A stretch of 64,000 bases of DNA from Bemisia tabaci (Eukaryota > Arthropoda > Insecta > Hemiptera > Aleyrodidae), in contig NC_092801.1 in NCBI RefSeq assembly GCF_918797505.1, forward strand, positions 4,216,001 through 4,280,000. Direction: 5' to 3'. This document shows, piece after piece, positions 1 through 9,718 of the stretch. Every line of letters starts with the position of its first letter. The first letter of the stretch is position 1. A program made the translations under genes and the position numbers. A model generated the notes under the pieces. The model searched no databases. It had not been told where the DNA came from and saw only the letters and a list, made by a program, of their open reading frames with translations.

Positions 1-670
1 TAAAATCCTGGTTTCATCTGCAAATCTTTTAAGAAGGACCGCCATAAATTACGTGACGCACTTTTCCGGAATTTTCGACCTCCCTTTCCCCTCTCGTAAC
101 ACTTTCGTGACAAAAGTCATCCCTGTCCTTCAACACATGAAGATGAAAATAGCTCTCCTGGACCCTAGAGCGTTAAAATCTCCACGATAGGCCACTCCCA
201 GATCCATCCATCGTACGGAGTTTGCGCAGCTGGAAACTCGAACAAAATACAATAAATATCGCGATCATCAAAATCCTTCTCATTTTCGAAAAATGGATGA
301 GCCCACAAGGTATCCACGCAATATTCGTTTTGTAAAATATGCGCCATCACAATTTTATGATACAGTGGTGGATCATTAAAACCTGGTTTGCCCGGCGAAA
401 CCGACCGGGGGGTCCTCGCATGCAAGGGGGGGGGGGGGGGGTTCGTAACGACGCAAGCGTATTCTTATGCGGACCTGTCTCCGTAGTTGTATGCGTTCGG
501 GCAACCGTGCGAACGTGCAGGAGTTGTATTGTAGTAATTGTGATTGAAGAGTTACAAAATTCACACCTCGCTGCTGATGACGAAAATAAGGAGAGTTGAC
601 GGTTTCCCGCCACTATTGCCATATTGGAACGAGGAACCGATACTCGTAACGTGGGGCAACGTAGGAATAT
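1..670. other. Left flank, no confident gene
   Basis: The stretch is AT-rich with a run of about 18 G at 425-440. The only item of possible interest is an open reading frame on the minus strand at 165-425, listed separately. No repeat family present elsewhere in the window was recognised here. Confidence 0.5.
165..425 (-). other. Unassigned open reading frame (possible exon or gene relic)
   Basis: An 86-codon open stretch lies on the minus strand and begins at a non-ATG codon, so it would have to be an exon or a fragment and not a complete gene. Its composition is unusually protein-like for this window: a central acidic/aromatic segment (FFENEKDFDDRD) is followed by a Trp/Pro-rich segment (DGWIWEWP). 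A weak CAG acceptor-like site precedes it on that strand. No family is recognised and chance openness cannot be excluded. Confidence 0.15.
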
Positions 671-797
671 TTGGACGTATTTCTATCAAACGGAACTATG
701 TGCATTATGACGTGAGCCCTGTTGTACATGTGTTCTTATGGGTTTCAGGGCTCATGTCTTAATGCACGTAGTTCCGTTTGATAGAAATTCGTCCATT
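671..797. repeat. Palindromic MITE (GGACGTATTTCT family), copy 1
   Basis: Two arms of about 50 bp are inverted. The left arm reads GGACGTATTTCTATCAAACG and the right arm is its near complement ending CGTCC. The core contains GACGTGAGCCCTG and its complement CAGGGCTCATGTC. Related copies lie at 6166-6286, 10901-11030 and about 59440-59555. There is no coding capacity, so this is a non-autonomous element. Confidence 0.75.
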
Positions 798-940
798 TGG
801 ACTGATACGTAATTATGATTTTGCTGGCACACTCATAAAAGCACTTACCTACACGTGATCACTAACGAAGTATAGGACGGGGTAAAATGAGCCAGAAATA
901 GTAGTTCCTGCTTACAAAATGTACCGTCTGTTTGCAGACA

Positions 941-1165
941 CACTGGGAAAAAAAACACATTGGATCTATAGTCCAGACTCTTGAAAACATCGAAAAGAAA
1001 AAATACTCTTGTTTCAATCAGATCTAGCTTAAATCAAGAACCAAGCCTCTTAATTTGAGCGGATTTCTTTTGATTCAAGCAAAAATCCGATTGAATCAAG
1101 AGTATTTTTTCTTGTCAATGTTTTCAAGAGTCTAAGCTCTAGATCCAATGTTTTTTTTTCCAGTG
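941..1165. repeat. MITE-1 copy 1 (CACTGG...CCAGTG palindrome)
   Basis: This is a ~225 bp near-palindrome. It opens CACTGGGAAAAAAAACACAT and ends TTTTTTTTCCAGTG, with arms containing GAGTCCAGACTCTTGAAAAC and GAATCAAGAGTATTTTTTCT. It is one of eleven recognisable copies in the window (941, 3914, 4447, 16326, 39159, 43526, 44482, 57801, 61009, 61555, 62841). No open frame spans it. Confidence 0.85.
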
Positions 1166-1975
1166 CTCACTGTTGTTACTGTGAGTCTCACAATAAAGAC
1201 GGTGAGACTTAAAGTGCCCTTCTTTTAATTTTCTTGTTTTGCGGGTTGAAAATTCGGGCATGATCCCTGCGAAACATCCCGGGTTTTTTATTTTATTTTA
1301 TGGTCTCTTTTTATTATCTTTACGGCCTTAGACCCGTTTGAAGTTGTTTCTTTGTAAATGATTAACAGCTTTATCCATCACTTGTCTGTGAAAACATCGA
1401 AAATTTATATTATAACTATTTTTTTTAATAAAAGCTGACATCAATGCATGTTGTCGGCAAATATATGTCGCTATTTCGTTGGGGTACAGTGGGCCCTACT
1501 GCTCACGATTTATTTCACTTGAAGAATAATCTGCGTTTTGATTGGCCTTGGCGTCATGCATGCATGGTCCAGTGAGCAGCAGGTCTACGAAACTTAGGTG
1601 GATTATTTGAAGGTCTTGGTTCAAATCTCAGGGGATGAAACTAGGATTTCGATAATAATTACTTCGATTTGCGCGAACATTAGGGCAGTCATTCATGCAT
1701 AGCACCAGGGCTAAATTTGTTTTTCAAATCGACAGCTCCTAATAAATACGAAAACATCATAATGACACATATTTTGCTACATGTGCCCTTTCGGGAATTT
1801 CAAGCAGTTATGTTTGTTGTTCAAGATTGAATCGTACTTGCAAGTGAACGCATCTTTTCGTCGAGTGCTAATTATGGCGGTGCCATTTTTTTAAACGAAT
1901 CCATTGCTTCAGAACACAGCCGGACGGACCATCTGAAAACTTTGTTTTACTCTTACTTAACGACACAGTAGTTGG
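1166..1975. other. Intergenic, nothing recognised
   Basis: AT-rich DNA with no credible exon, no signal-sequence frame and no repeat matched elsewhere in the window. Confidence 0.4.
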
Positions 1976-2223
1976 GTTGCATTTTGCAAAAAGGAACCAG
2001 AAGTATTGCAATGATGCTAAAATTGTGCATTTTCATCCTTTGCTATAAAATTACCGAAATAATGAAAAATATGAAACTTACACGGTAATTTTTGTCTTAA
2101 ATTTACGGTTTTTGAGATAGAAACTGTCAATGGATAATCAGGTTTTTCTCCCAAGACAAAATGAAGTTTCACAATCTTTGCAACATTGCAAATACTCCTG
2201 GTTCCTTTTTGCAAAATGCAATC
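1976..2223. repeat. Terminal-inverted-repeat element, ~248 bp
   Basis: The left end TGCATTTTGCAAAAAGGAAC is matched in inverse orientation at 2183-2221 (GTTCCTTTTTGCAAAATGCA). The homology continues inward through CAGAAGTATTGCAAT and its complement. Single copy in this window. Its size and structure fit a MITE. Confidence 0.65.
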
Positions 2224-2949
2224 TAGTTGTACTCGTAATAATTCCGCCAGCCAACCAATCGGCAGACTGCGCTTCCCCGAAAACTTGGTTTTCTCTTTCT
2301 TAAAAATGAACACTTTGTCCCCCGATTTTTTCCCTGGATTAATTTAAGAATATTAATTAAAGAGTACCAAGAAACGACCAGAAGATGACCGATTTCATCA
2401 CCTGGTAGATTTGTGCGCCTCAAAAACGTGACTCGAGTTCGATTTTGGCCCCGATTACACAATCCGGCGATGAATGAGCTCTGCGAGTTCTCTACAAGCG
2501 ACACGTGTTGGTACACCCGGTTGGACCATCATAACTCGGGCGTCGAAATTGCGTTCACCGAGGCAGGGGTGTTCTTTATACTCGCTGAGCTCCGATGAGC
2601 TGATAAAAGATGGTCCTGACCCGATTCCTGGACCGTCTATTCTTCGACCTATCTGCTTTCCTCTGCCCCCAAATCATGAACCAAGGTGTTCATCAGTTTG
2701 GTTTTCGCTAGTCTCAGGTGCAGTGCAGTGTCCTGTGATGGTCATGGATGTATCTTTCGCGTAACGGATAAAAAGTGTCCCAAGTCCGGTTCACAGGGCA
2801 GGGATTCGGGAGTCTATATGGCTGGAAGTGTATAGCGATTTACAAAGGATGTTTATAGTGGTAAAATTAAACGTTAAAAATTTTTCGAAAATCTTCGCAC
2901 CCCGCAAAAATTGGCCATTGGAGCCGAAACCTTCGATCCCGGCAGCCTC
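2224..2949. other. Intergenic, nothing recognised
   Basis: No repeat or gene was identified. Short open frames around 2413-2764 lack start context, splice signals and recognisable domains, and they overlap one another in different frames. Confidence 0.4.
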
Positions 2950-3590
2950 AATGGAGATGTTGCATGTGTGAGGAATTTGCGATTTGACTGTTGATTCTAG
3001 GTAAAAGTTCGCGAAAAACACGATGGTGCCACTGGTTTTCTCTGAAATCAACTCCCAAGCTCAAAAAAAGCTCTCAAGTTGAGGCAAAAATGGAGAGGAT
3101 ATCCCACGCTATCCTGAGAGTCCACCTCTACACCAAGACAACCTCTCCATGAAAAGATAGGGAGCAAATACATTAGCAGTGTCGCCGTGTTTTCAATTTT
3201 AGAGTCCCCAAATAAAGTGGCAGCCCTGTCCATGTATTTGCTCCCTATCTTTTCATGGAGAGCTTCTCTTGATGTAGAGGTGGACTCTCAGGATAGCGTG
3301 GGATATCCCCTCCATTTTGGCCTCAACTTGAGAGTTTTTTTGAGCTTGGGAGTTGATTTCAGAGAAAACCAGTGGCACCATCGTGTTTCTCGTGAACTTT
3401 TACGTAAGAATCAACAGTCAAATCGCAAATTCCTCACACATGCAAGATCTCCATTCCGTAGAACTACCAGAAGCTGGAGACACAATACTGAGTTTTTAAA
3501 TGAAATTAATCTTTTAACACGATCGAAATTTTGTATGCTAACGCTTAGGATCTTTTGCAAGATATAGGCAATGGAATTTTAGTTTCCTTT
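2950..3590. repeat. Large inverted-repeat element (GTTGCATGTGTGAGGAATTTG family), copy 1
   Basis: Arms of about 230 bp at roughly 2950-3175 and 3235-3461 are inverted copies around a ~50 bp centre. Shared blocks include GGTGCCACTGG, GAAATCAACTCCCAAGCTC and CTATCCTGAGAGTCCACCTC. Homology with the second copy (20855-21705) continues past the right arm to about 3590. The 126-codon open frame at 3187-3567 lies inside this repeat and recurs in the second copy, so it is treated as repeat-borne and not as a host gene. A fragment also occurs near 18905. Confidence 0.8.
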
Positions 3591-3913
3591 CCAACTTCCT
3601 TTCCAACTTGCGTTAAAATTCAGCATAAAGCTGAAAATCTCAATACACAGGGAAACAGCTCATATAAGCACAATTATCCCTCAAAGAGAACGCCGTTTGA
3701 TGCATCTTAGATAACGTTTGCAGCTGCCTTCCCGAATGGTCGTTACTGGTGTTGCACTAAACAGCGCATCTCTCTGAGGGAAAACTTGTGCTCATATGCG
3801 CTTGTTTCCTCTGTATTGAGATTTTCAGCTATATGCAGCTTTTTAACGCACGTTGGCTCAAAATTCCGACTTACTGTCAAACTTTTTTGTTGAAATTTCT
3901 CTCTGTGTACACA

Positions 3914-4143
3914 CACTGGAAAAAAGAAACACATTGGATCTGGAGTCCAGACTCTTGAAAACATTGACAAGAAAAAGGACTCTTGATTCAATGAGATTCA
4001 AGCTTAAATAAAAGGAAATCCGCTCAAATTAAGAGGCTTGGTTCTTGATTTAAGCTTAAATCTGATTGAATCAAGAGTAATTTTTCTTGTCGATGTTTTT
4101 AAGAGGCTGGACTCTAGATCCAATGTGTTTTTTTTTTCCAGTG
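3914..4143. repeat. MITE-1 copy 2
   Basis: Full-length ~230 bp copy beginning CACTGGAAAAAAGAAACAC and ending CCAGTG. It is flanked on both sides by copies of the same host repeat, so the block probably duplicated after or together with the insertion. Confidence 0.85.
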
Positions 4144-4446
4144 TGGTGTTGCACCAAACAGCGCATCTCTCTGAGGGAAAATTGTGCTCATGTGCGCTTT
4201 TTTCCTCTGTATTGAGATTTTCAGCTATATGCTGATTTTTAACGCACGTTGGCTGAAAATCAACTACTGTCAAACTTTTTTGTTGAAATTTCTCTCTGTG
4301 TACATATGTTACGGTCAGTGTTAGGGAATGGGGAAGTGTATGTCATTGTTGCCGTGGCCAATGTTGACCGTGGCCGGGCGTTTCGGCCGAAGATATCGTT
4401 GGCCGGCCAATGACAATTTCTCATTTGACGCTATGGTAAAGAATCG

Positions 4447-4672
4447 CACTGAAAAAACGAAACACATTGAATCTGGCGTCCAGACTTTGAAAACATTGAC
4501 AAGAGAAGGACTCTTGATTCAATCAGATTTAAGCCTACATCAAAACGAAATCCGCTTAAATTAAGAGGCTTGGTTCTTGATTTAAGCTTAAATCTGATTG
4601 AATCAAGAGTACTTTTTCAGATCCATGTTTTTAAATGTCTGGACTCTAGCTCCAATGTGTTTTTTTCCAGTG
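4447..4672. repeat. MITE-1 copy 3
   Basis: Full-length copy beginning CACTGAAAAAACGAAACAC and ending CCAGTG. Its left flank (TTTGACGCTATGGTAAAGAA at about 4423-4442) matches, in inverse orientation, sequence bordering the nested MITE-1 copy at 44482-44946. Confidence 0.8.
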
Positions 4673-4777
4673 TGGCTAAAAAATTCCAACATACTGTCGA
4701 ACTTTTTTGTTAAAATTTCTCTCTGTGTACAAACCACCATTACCATCTAACCCCTGACCATGTGTCTCTGTTCCCAG

Positions 4778-5254
4778 ATGACGTCACTGCGGGCGGCGAG
4801 CCTGCTCCTGGCCGTGGGGTGGGCGCTGGGCTACGAGCAGGAGAAAGGGACGGTGACGATGCACTCGTACGCCCGCGAGGAGCGGGGCCTCCTGGGGCCG
4901 GCCCTTCGACCCCCGCCCCCTCCCGCACCGCGCCCCCGCGGCAGGGACCAGCGGGCCACCCCCTCGCACGTCCGCCACGTTCGCGGCTTCCCCGTCTACC
5001 CCCAGTGGCACGGCTACCCGGGGCTCCACGGACACGGCTACCATGGGCACGGCTACCACGGCTGGCCCGGCTACCCTGGGCTACATCACGGGCATTACAG
5101 GCCCGGCTACGGGACCATCCACGCCCATGGACACATCGGCCCCCACGGGATACATTTCCATGGGCACATCAAGCACAAGCCCAAGAAAAAACCGTTTAAA
5201 CATCACAAGTATAAGCACAAGCGGCGGCATCGCTATGACTCGTGGCTCTACTAA
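4778..5254 (+). CDS. Gene A: secreted His/Gly/Tyr-rich basic protein (158 aa)
   Basis: A strong 3' splice site (pyrimidine tract, TCTCTGTTCCCAG) ends at 4777 and the next three bases are ATG. I start the coding region there because an N-terminal signal peptide follows at once (MTSLRAASLLLAVGWALG, cut probably before YEQEKG). The mature chain has a short acidic/basic segment, a Pro-rich run near residues 45-60, and then a long His/Gly/Tyr-rich domain with repeated GYHGH-type units. It ends in a very basic Lys/His/Arg tail closing RYDSWLY. The exon is far more GC-rich than its surroundings. It is the first member of the series B-F. Any upstream exon is non-coding or off the window to the left. 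An in-frame ATG at 4760 lies inside the pyrimidine tract and is probably not used. No enzymatic domain is visible. A structural (cuticle, eggshell, salivary) or metal-binding role is inference from composition only. Confidence 0.72.
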   Translation: MTSLRAASLLLAVGWALGYEQEKGTVTMHSYAREERGLLGPALRPPPPPAPRPRGRDQRATPSHVRHVRGFPVYPQWHGYPGLHGHGYHGHGYHGWPGYPGLHHGHYRPGYGTIHAHGHIGPHGIHFHGHIKHKPKKKPFKHHKYKHKRRHRYDSWLY

Positions 5255-5263
5255 CAGGTTAGT
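5255..5263 (+). promoter_or_regulatory. Possible 5' splice donor immediately after gene A stop
   Basis: The stop codon TAA (5252-5254) is followed at once by CAGGTTAGT, a good match to a donor (CAG|GTRAGT-like). If used, gene A has an intron in its 3' UTR. Because it lies only 3 nt after the stop it should not trigger decay. It may be fortuitous. Confidence 0.35.
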
Positions 5264-5277
5264 CGATTCGTTGTTTC

Positions 5278-5755
5278 GTGACCCTCCGGCCAAAGTACCG
5301 CAAGCGCCATGCGACGTTTCAAAATTTCTCCGCCATTTTATTTCTTTGACTGAGAAATTACTCGTTGAATCTGTTATAAAATTTGCATACGTTAGTGCGC
5401 CTTCATTTTCGCCTGATACTGTGCAATACTTCTGTGGTGGAACAGTTGCTCAGAGTGCGCCTTCAACAGAATCCCTTCGACTTAGGAGAACTCGCTCAGA
5501 TATTTCAGATTTTTAAGGTTGTAAATTCATAATGCAACAATCCTTTACACGGAAAAATGTTTTTAAAATGTTTGGAAGAGGGGGAATGTGACAGCGTAGT
5601 TTGTTACCCTCGAATAATTCACCTTGATTTACAAGTAAATCGTCACCCTCCGGCTAAAGTATCGCAAGCGCCATGCGACAATTCAAATTTTCCGCCACTA
5701 TTTTATTTCTTTGACTGAGAAATTACTCGTTGAATCTGTTTTAAAATGCACTGAA
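5278..5755 (+). repeat. Direct repeat pair downstream of gene A
   Basis: About 115 bp at 5278-5393 recurs at 5640-5755. Shared blocks are CGCAAGCGCCATGCGAC and TTTGACTGAGAAATTACTCG, the latter followed by TTGAATCTGTT. The two copies are in the same orientation with a spacing of about 362 bp. This may be a partial tandem duplication or two copies of a dispersed repeat. An AATAAA at 5772-5777 follows and is a candidate polyadenylation signal for gene A. Confidence 0.7.
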
Positions 5756-5865
5756 TTTTATCGGCAGCACAAATAAAATTCAGTGAAATTTTCGGACAGC
5801 TTCGTTCAAAAATTTTATTTTTGAAAAGTGTTGACGTTTTACACAATATTCTGGTAGCAGTGAAG

Positions 5866-6007
5866 AAAAATCGAGGAAGTTTTTACGAATTACGTGGACT
5901 CCTCCTCCTCCTCCCCCCCCAAAAAAAAAAAAAAAAAAAATAGGAAAGGAAATCTATAACGTCGCAAACGTAAATACTTGCGTGGTTTGGCACTCAAGCC
6001 GTCGACA
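5866..6007. repeat. Diverged end of an ATCGACGGTG-type TIR element, with a homopolymer tract
   Basis: The segment contains GAAGAAAAATCGAGGAAGTTT and, further right, AACGTCGCAAACG and the end CCGTCGAC. These match the right halves of the elements at 19102-19341 and 39593-39843. A (CTC)n/C/A homopolymer tract at 5899-5940 interrupts it. Confidence 0.5.
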
Positions 6008-6165
6008 GTACAGTGTATTCATGATCAGCTTGACGCTTAATTGCCCTACTCTGCGTACAAATCAATTTAATCAATCCGAACGAGACGTCAGTTACATGAT
6101 CATTATTGACCTAGACTTTCCCCGTTTGAGGCACGCCGCGGTTTAATTCGCCGTGTCAGATGAAC

Positions 6166-6286
6166 TGGACGTATTTCTGCCGAACAGAACTAAGTGCATT
6201 ATGACGTGAGCCTTGTTATAGTATTCTTACGGGTCTCAGGGCTCATGTCTTAATGCACATAGTTCCGTCCGGCAGAAAGACGTCCA
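6166..6286. repeat. Palindromic MITE (GGACGTATTTCT family), copy 2
   Basis: Ends are ACTGGACGTATTTCTGCCG and the inverse CGGCAGAAAGACGTCCAGT. The core has GACGTGAGCC and GGGCTCATGTC. This is one of the most symmetric copies of the family. Confidence 0.8.
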
Positions 6287-6290
6287 GTTG

Positions 6291-6687
6291 AGGCGGATCG
6301 AAAAGCCTTTGGATGCGATAAGCGAGAATTTGAGCGCCGGACGAGCGCGCGCTTGAGGAACTTCCAGTGGCAATCCGCCAAAGTTCATTATCAAAGGCCG
6401 TACCCATATTCCGGGAAACCGACGCGCGGCGACGACGCACCGATCGTAAATAATACCAAGGCCGAACCGTCACGAAGGTTTTCCACGAAAAGCTCTACAA
6501 AAGCTCTGTTGTCTATTGGTAGTATCTCTATGAACGAGGCAGAGGCGACATCGAAGAGGGCAGAGGGAGGAATCTCCTTCCTCCGGAGGGTATGGTTTCG
6601 ATCGACATGAATTGATCGAAAAATAAAAACGTGGATTGATTGGCGTGACTCTATCGACAACCGTGCGAATCGACCGACACACCCGTG
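6291..6687. other. Unique GC-richer intergenic stretch
   Basis: Complexity is higher than in the flanking repeats and there is an 85-codon open frame at 6353-6610, but there is no signal sequence, splice site or recognisable domain. It could be an unrecognised exon. I cannot support one. Confidence 0.3.
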
Positions 6688-7102
6688 CACTGAAAAAAAA
6701 TTCTCGGCCTTTTAACCAAGGTCCGTTGGTACCTTTACCATCTCACTTTTTTTTACCAATTATTGGTAATTTTACCAAGACAGACTGGTAAGCTTACCTA
6801 AAAACCAGTATTTTTACTGTTTTTTTCAGGTAAGAATACCACTTTTATTGGTAATCAATGCCCGGTAACTTTGCCATTTTATCTCGGTAATTCTACCACA
6901 GTCGATAAAAAATATTGGCGTTTTCACCAAGGTCCAGTAAAATTACCGAGAAAGTTTAATAACTTTACCGAGATTTCTCGGTAAAAATTGCCAATTCCAA
7001 AAATGGTAATTTTACCAAGAAAAAACTGGGATCAAATAGAACCCTGATTTCTTGGTAATTTTACCCTTTTCTTAGTAAATACACCGAGATTTTTTCTTCA
7101 GT
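6688..7102. repeat. TTACC/GGTAA-rich element, copy 1 (~415 bp)
   Basis: The element begins CACTGAAAAAAAATTCTCGG, ends near TTCTTCAGT, and is filled with alternating GGTAA and TTACC motifs (for example GGTAATTTTACCAAGA). A highly similar copy lies at 41766-42178 just inside the first intron of gene D. The dense short inverted motifs could form many hairpins. Its CACTG...CAGTG ends resemble those of MITE-1. Confidence 0.8.
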
Positions 7103-7393
7103 ATGAATCGATCAAATCGACGCCGGTTTTGGGATAATTTGACTATGGAATCGGTGTCGATCGGTTCACGTTTTTCTTTTTTAATCGACGAATCAATACC
7201 CTCCCTCTTCTTCTCTGAATTTCAAAGTTACCTTATGTTTGAATCAAATTTGGTGCATTTAAATGAATTTAGGATATTTTCCGAGCCCTCTTAATTTTCA
7301 CTACCATCCCCGAATTTGGCTAAAGCAAAGCCTCAGTGTACGAAAGAAATACATATTTTCAGAAAAAGTTTTTCATTTTAACCAGGAAAAAAA

Positions 7394-8575
7394 ACAAGCA
7401 GGAAGCTCCAACGCATTGGCGTCGGAGAGCGGCTCTGGGGGCAGTAGTTGTAGTCAAGAATGAGGGCCTAGACACATTTTGTCATTGATGTACAATCCGA
7501 CAACTGTCGATTCATGTTTTGTAACTTAGCAGATTTACGTAGCCGGTGTATAAATATGTATTGGGCTTTGATATGGCGAATACATGGCATTATCACTTGT
7601 TGTATACTTTTAATTTTGAAAGCTCTTTGGAGGTCCGCTTCCTAAAAAATCTCTGGTTGATAAGTCGTTTAGCGAGGCTGCAAAATTTGCATTTTTATAT
7701 CTGAAAGTGTAGGTATTGGTTTTTTGTATAATTGTTTTTTTGGATTGCTGGAAAAGTAACGCATACTTCTATAATTTAGGACTGAGTCAGGGAAATATAA
7801 GGTTCGTTAAATAGTAAATATTCCTAGTACCGTGTGACACTATTGTTAACGAAAAGTTTTTGCAACTTGTCAAAGAGGTTGTTGAATGATCTTCGAATAA
7901 CTTTTGATGAGCTAGAGGTAATGGTTCTATCTGCAGCTCGTGGACTTCTGTACGATATTGTCCAGAATCATCTAAATTTTCAAAAAGTGGATTTTCAAAA
8001 CTAATCGGAACTGTATGAATGAATTGCTCCTTTTAAAAATCAAAACAATATCGAATTGCGATATATTACACAGTTAAGATAGGGCTATGTCCTGTCGTAA
8101 GCGGCGACATACAGTCGATATCATTTCAATAATCGCCCCAATGGCCACGATAGTTGTTAGACGTTTACGGTTTCCCTGGTAACCTTTGTTTGCTATCAGC
8201 TGATATCAAGTAATATGACTAGGAAGCTCCAACCCAGTGGTTAAAGCTTCCTTAACCGCGAAAACTTTAAAATTCAAATTTTCAAATTTTGAACGTAAAG
8301 TACATTTTTTTCCATCACGAGATAAAAGCACAAACAAGTTTTGAATTGTTGACTGTATCACCATGATTCCAAAAATACAATACACAACATAGCATTGACT
8401 AACAATAAAACAGTATGCAATAAAATAAAGTCATGACAAGGAACATAGCCGAAAATGGCGCCGATTCCCATTAACCAACGCGCGGTCTCTACAATGTAAC
8501 ATGCTGCATTGATACTCCCCAGCTGGGACCGTCCGGAATAGCAGCTCTAGTGCAAGCACCAGAGCCGCTAAAATT
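7394..8575 (+). repeat. Dispersed repeat (AAGCAGGAAGCTCCAACGCA family), interrupted copy
   Basis: The left part (7394-7451) and right part (8151-8575) align with the continuous copy at 34325-34800. The right part carries GGTAACCTTTGTTTGCTATC, ACTAGGAAGCTCCAAC, CCAACGCGCGGTCTC and GGACCGTCCGGAATAGCAGC. The two parts are separated by a ~700 bp insertion. No open frame spans it. Confidence 0.75.
7452..8150. mobile_element. Insertion within a dispersed repeat, 7-bp target duplication
   Basis: TAGTTGT flanks the segment at 7445-7451 and 8151-8157, and the host repeat is continuous across the site in the uninterrupted copy at 34325-34800. The right end contains GACATACAGTCGATATCATT then TCAATAATCGCCCC, the same sequence as each arm of the palindrome at 47219-47358. 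No transposase frame is visible, so it is non-autonomous or decayed. Confidence 0.6.
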
Positions 8576-9700
8576 GTATATAAATCGCGAGGTTTCTTAT
8601 GGGCAGGTTGCAATTTTATTCCTTTCCATGCATTGAAACTAATAGTCCAATATTCAGTTTTTTTTTTCATTGCATGTATCGTAATCTTCCCCAAAATTAG
8701 AATGACTGATTGTATATATAATCATTTGGAGCATCCTGCTCAATTGAAAGCAATAAAATTTTGATGTCATTACATTTTAAAAATCAACAACTTTTAGTAA
8801 ATTTTTAATTATCATTCATTTATCGAGGTTGCTAGCGTCATGGAAAAAAAAATTACGGTAAGAGATGATCGACTCGAAAATTTTGGAAACTGCATACAGG
8901 CGAAGAAACTTTGAGCTAAACCGTGCCGAAGCATTTCAAAATTTGTCGAGGAATTCCTCCGAGTTTTTTTGTTCGTCCCGGTGAAAGTGGGCTGATAGCT
9001 TGATCTCGCTTAGTGGACGTTACAGGATATCGTCACGATGATTAAATTAGAAGAGAACAAAAAAATATGTCTACCTAAATGGCTACGGACAATTTGGCTT
9101 TCAGAGGAATTTTCCAGGGAAGATTACGCTAAAAAATAAATGAAACGCTGTGTATTCTATTCATTTCGCACTGGATCGGAAAACGTCCAATTAAAAGATG
9201 GTGTTCATAGACATTGCGTGCAGAAATAAAATTTCTCCTGTACTCTAAGAACCGAGGAAAGACGTTACTGTTGTTTTCCTGAAAGCACGCGTTGAAGAGG
9301 ATTTTTTTTACTGAAATGCGACTGTTAATTAGAACGACGATGATAAAAATGCCCATGTTTACATGATCCTCATCCATGTTCCATGCGCTCGGATGTCTGT
9401 GGGGGCGGAAGACAGGCTGAGAAAAATTCAGAATTTCTCACAACAAATTGGCAATAATCTTGTGCATCTGAGCGTGTGATGTAATACGCTAATGAAATTG
9501 TAGTGAAAATCTCATTGATCCATTGTTGTTGTCTGACGTCATTTTATGAATTTATCATCGATGCATTTTTATAATTCATCCCCCTCCAGGATTTCTACTT
9601 GAACTTGTGACTTACTTAATAATTCAAGGTGTCGGGCACTGATAGTGTCTGATAGTAACTGCATTGCTTTCAGAGTGCAGTAAGTGTCTAAGGTGCAATC
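8576..9700. other. Intergenic / upstream region of gene B
   Basis: AT-rich DNA with no repeat matched elsewhere and no clear TATA box at the expected distance. TTTTTATAATT near 9569 and TTAATAATT near 9616 are weak candidates. The presumed 5' leader of gene B ends with AAGGTGCAATC before the ATG at 9701. Confidence 0.4.
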
Positions 9701-9718
9701 ATGAAGTCGTTAATATTT
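9701..9718 (+). CDS. Gene B exon 1: six-codon start of signal peptide
   Basis: ATG and five further codons encode MKSLIF and stop at an excellent donor (GTAAGT at 9719), leaving a phase-0 junction. The same design (ATG, 18 nt, donor) recurs at 35089, 41688, 49996 and 62605. The next suitable phase-0 acceptor on this strand followed by hydrophobic codons is at 14864, giving MKSLIF+GFALAIA as a short signal peptide before SRGG. The pairing is inferred because no transcript is available. The intron is about 5.1 kb and is filled with inverted-repeat elements. Confidence 0.6.

Larger units (their letters stand above)
3605..4735. repeat. Reiterated block with two MITE-1 insertions upstream of gene A
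   Basis: A motif ending CAAACTTTTTTGTTGAAATTTC then TCTCTGTGTAC occurs three times, at about 3860-3910, 4250-4303 and 4675-4733. A longer stretch containing CAGCGCATCTCTCTGAGGG occurs at about 3755 and 4160. MITE-1 copies occupy 3914-4143 and 4447-4672. The left part (3605-3700) is an inverted partner of 3750-3850. The block ends about 45 bp before the acceptor of gene A. Confidence 0.7.

Noticed and set aside
2740..2766. ATGGATGTATCTTTCGC followed by GTAACG as a mini-exon for gene A
   Set aside because: The donor is poor and the length (17 nt) would not give a phase-0 junction. No promoter is present.
3187..3567. 126-codon frame, with a relative at 21454-21705
   Set aside because: Lies inside a dispersed inverted-repeat element. 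Openness is inherited from the repeat and the second copy is broken by an insertion upstream.
4762..5199. Arg/Pro-rich frame and other frames overlapping gene A
   Set aside because: GC-rich exon sequence leaves alternative frames open. Only the frame starting at 4778 has a signal peptide right after a splice acceptor.
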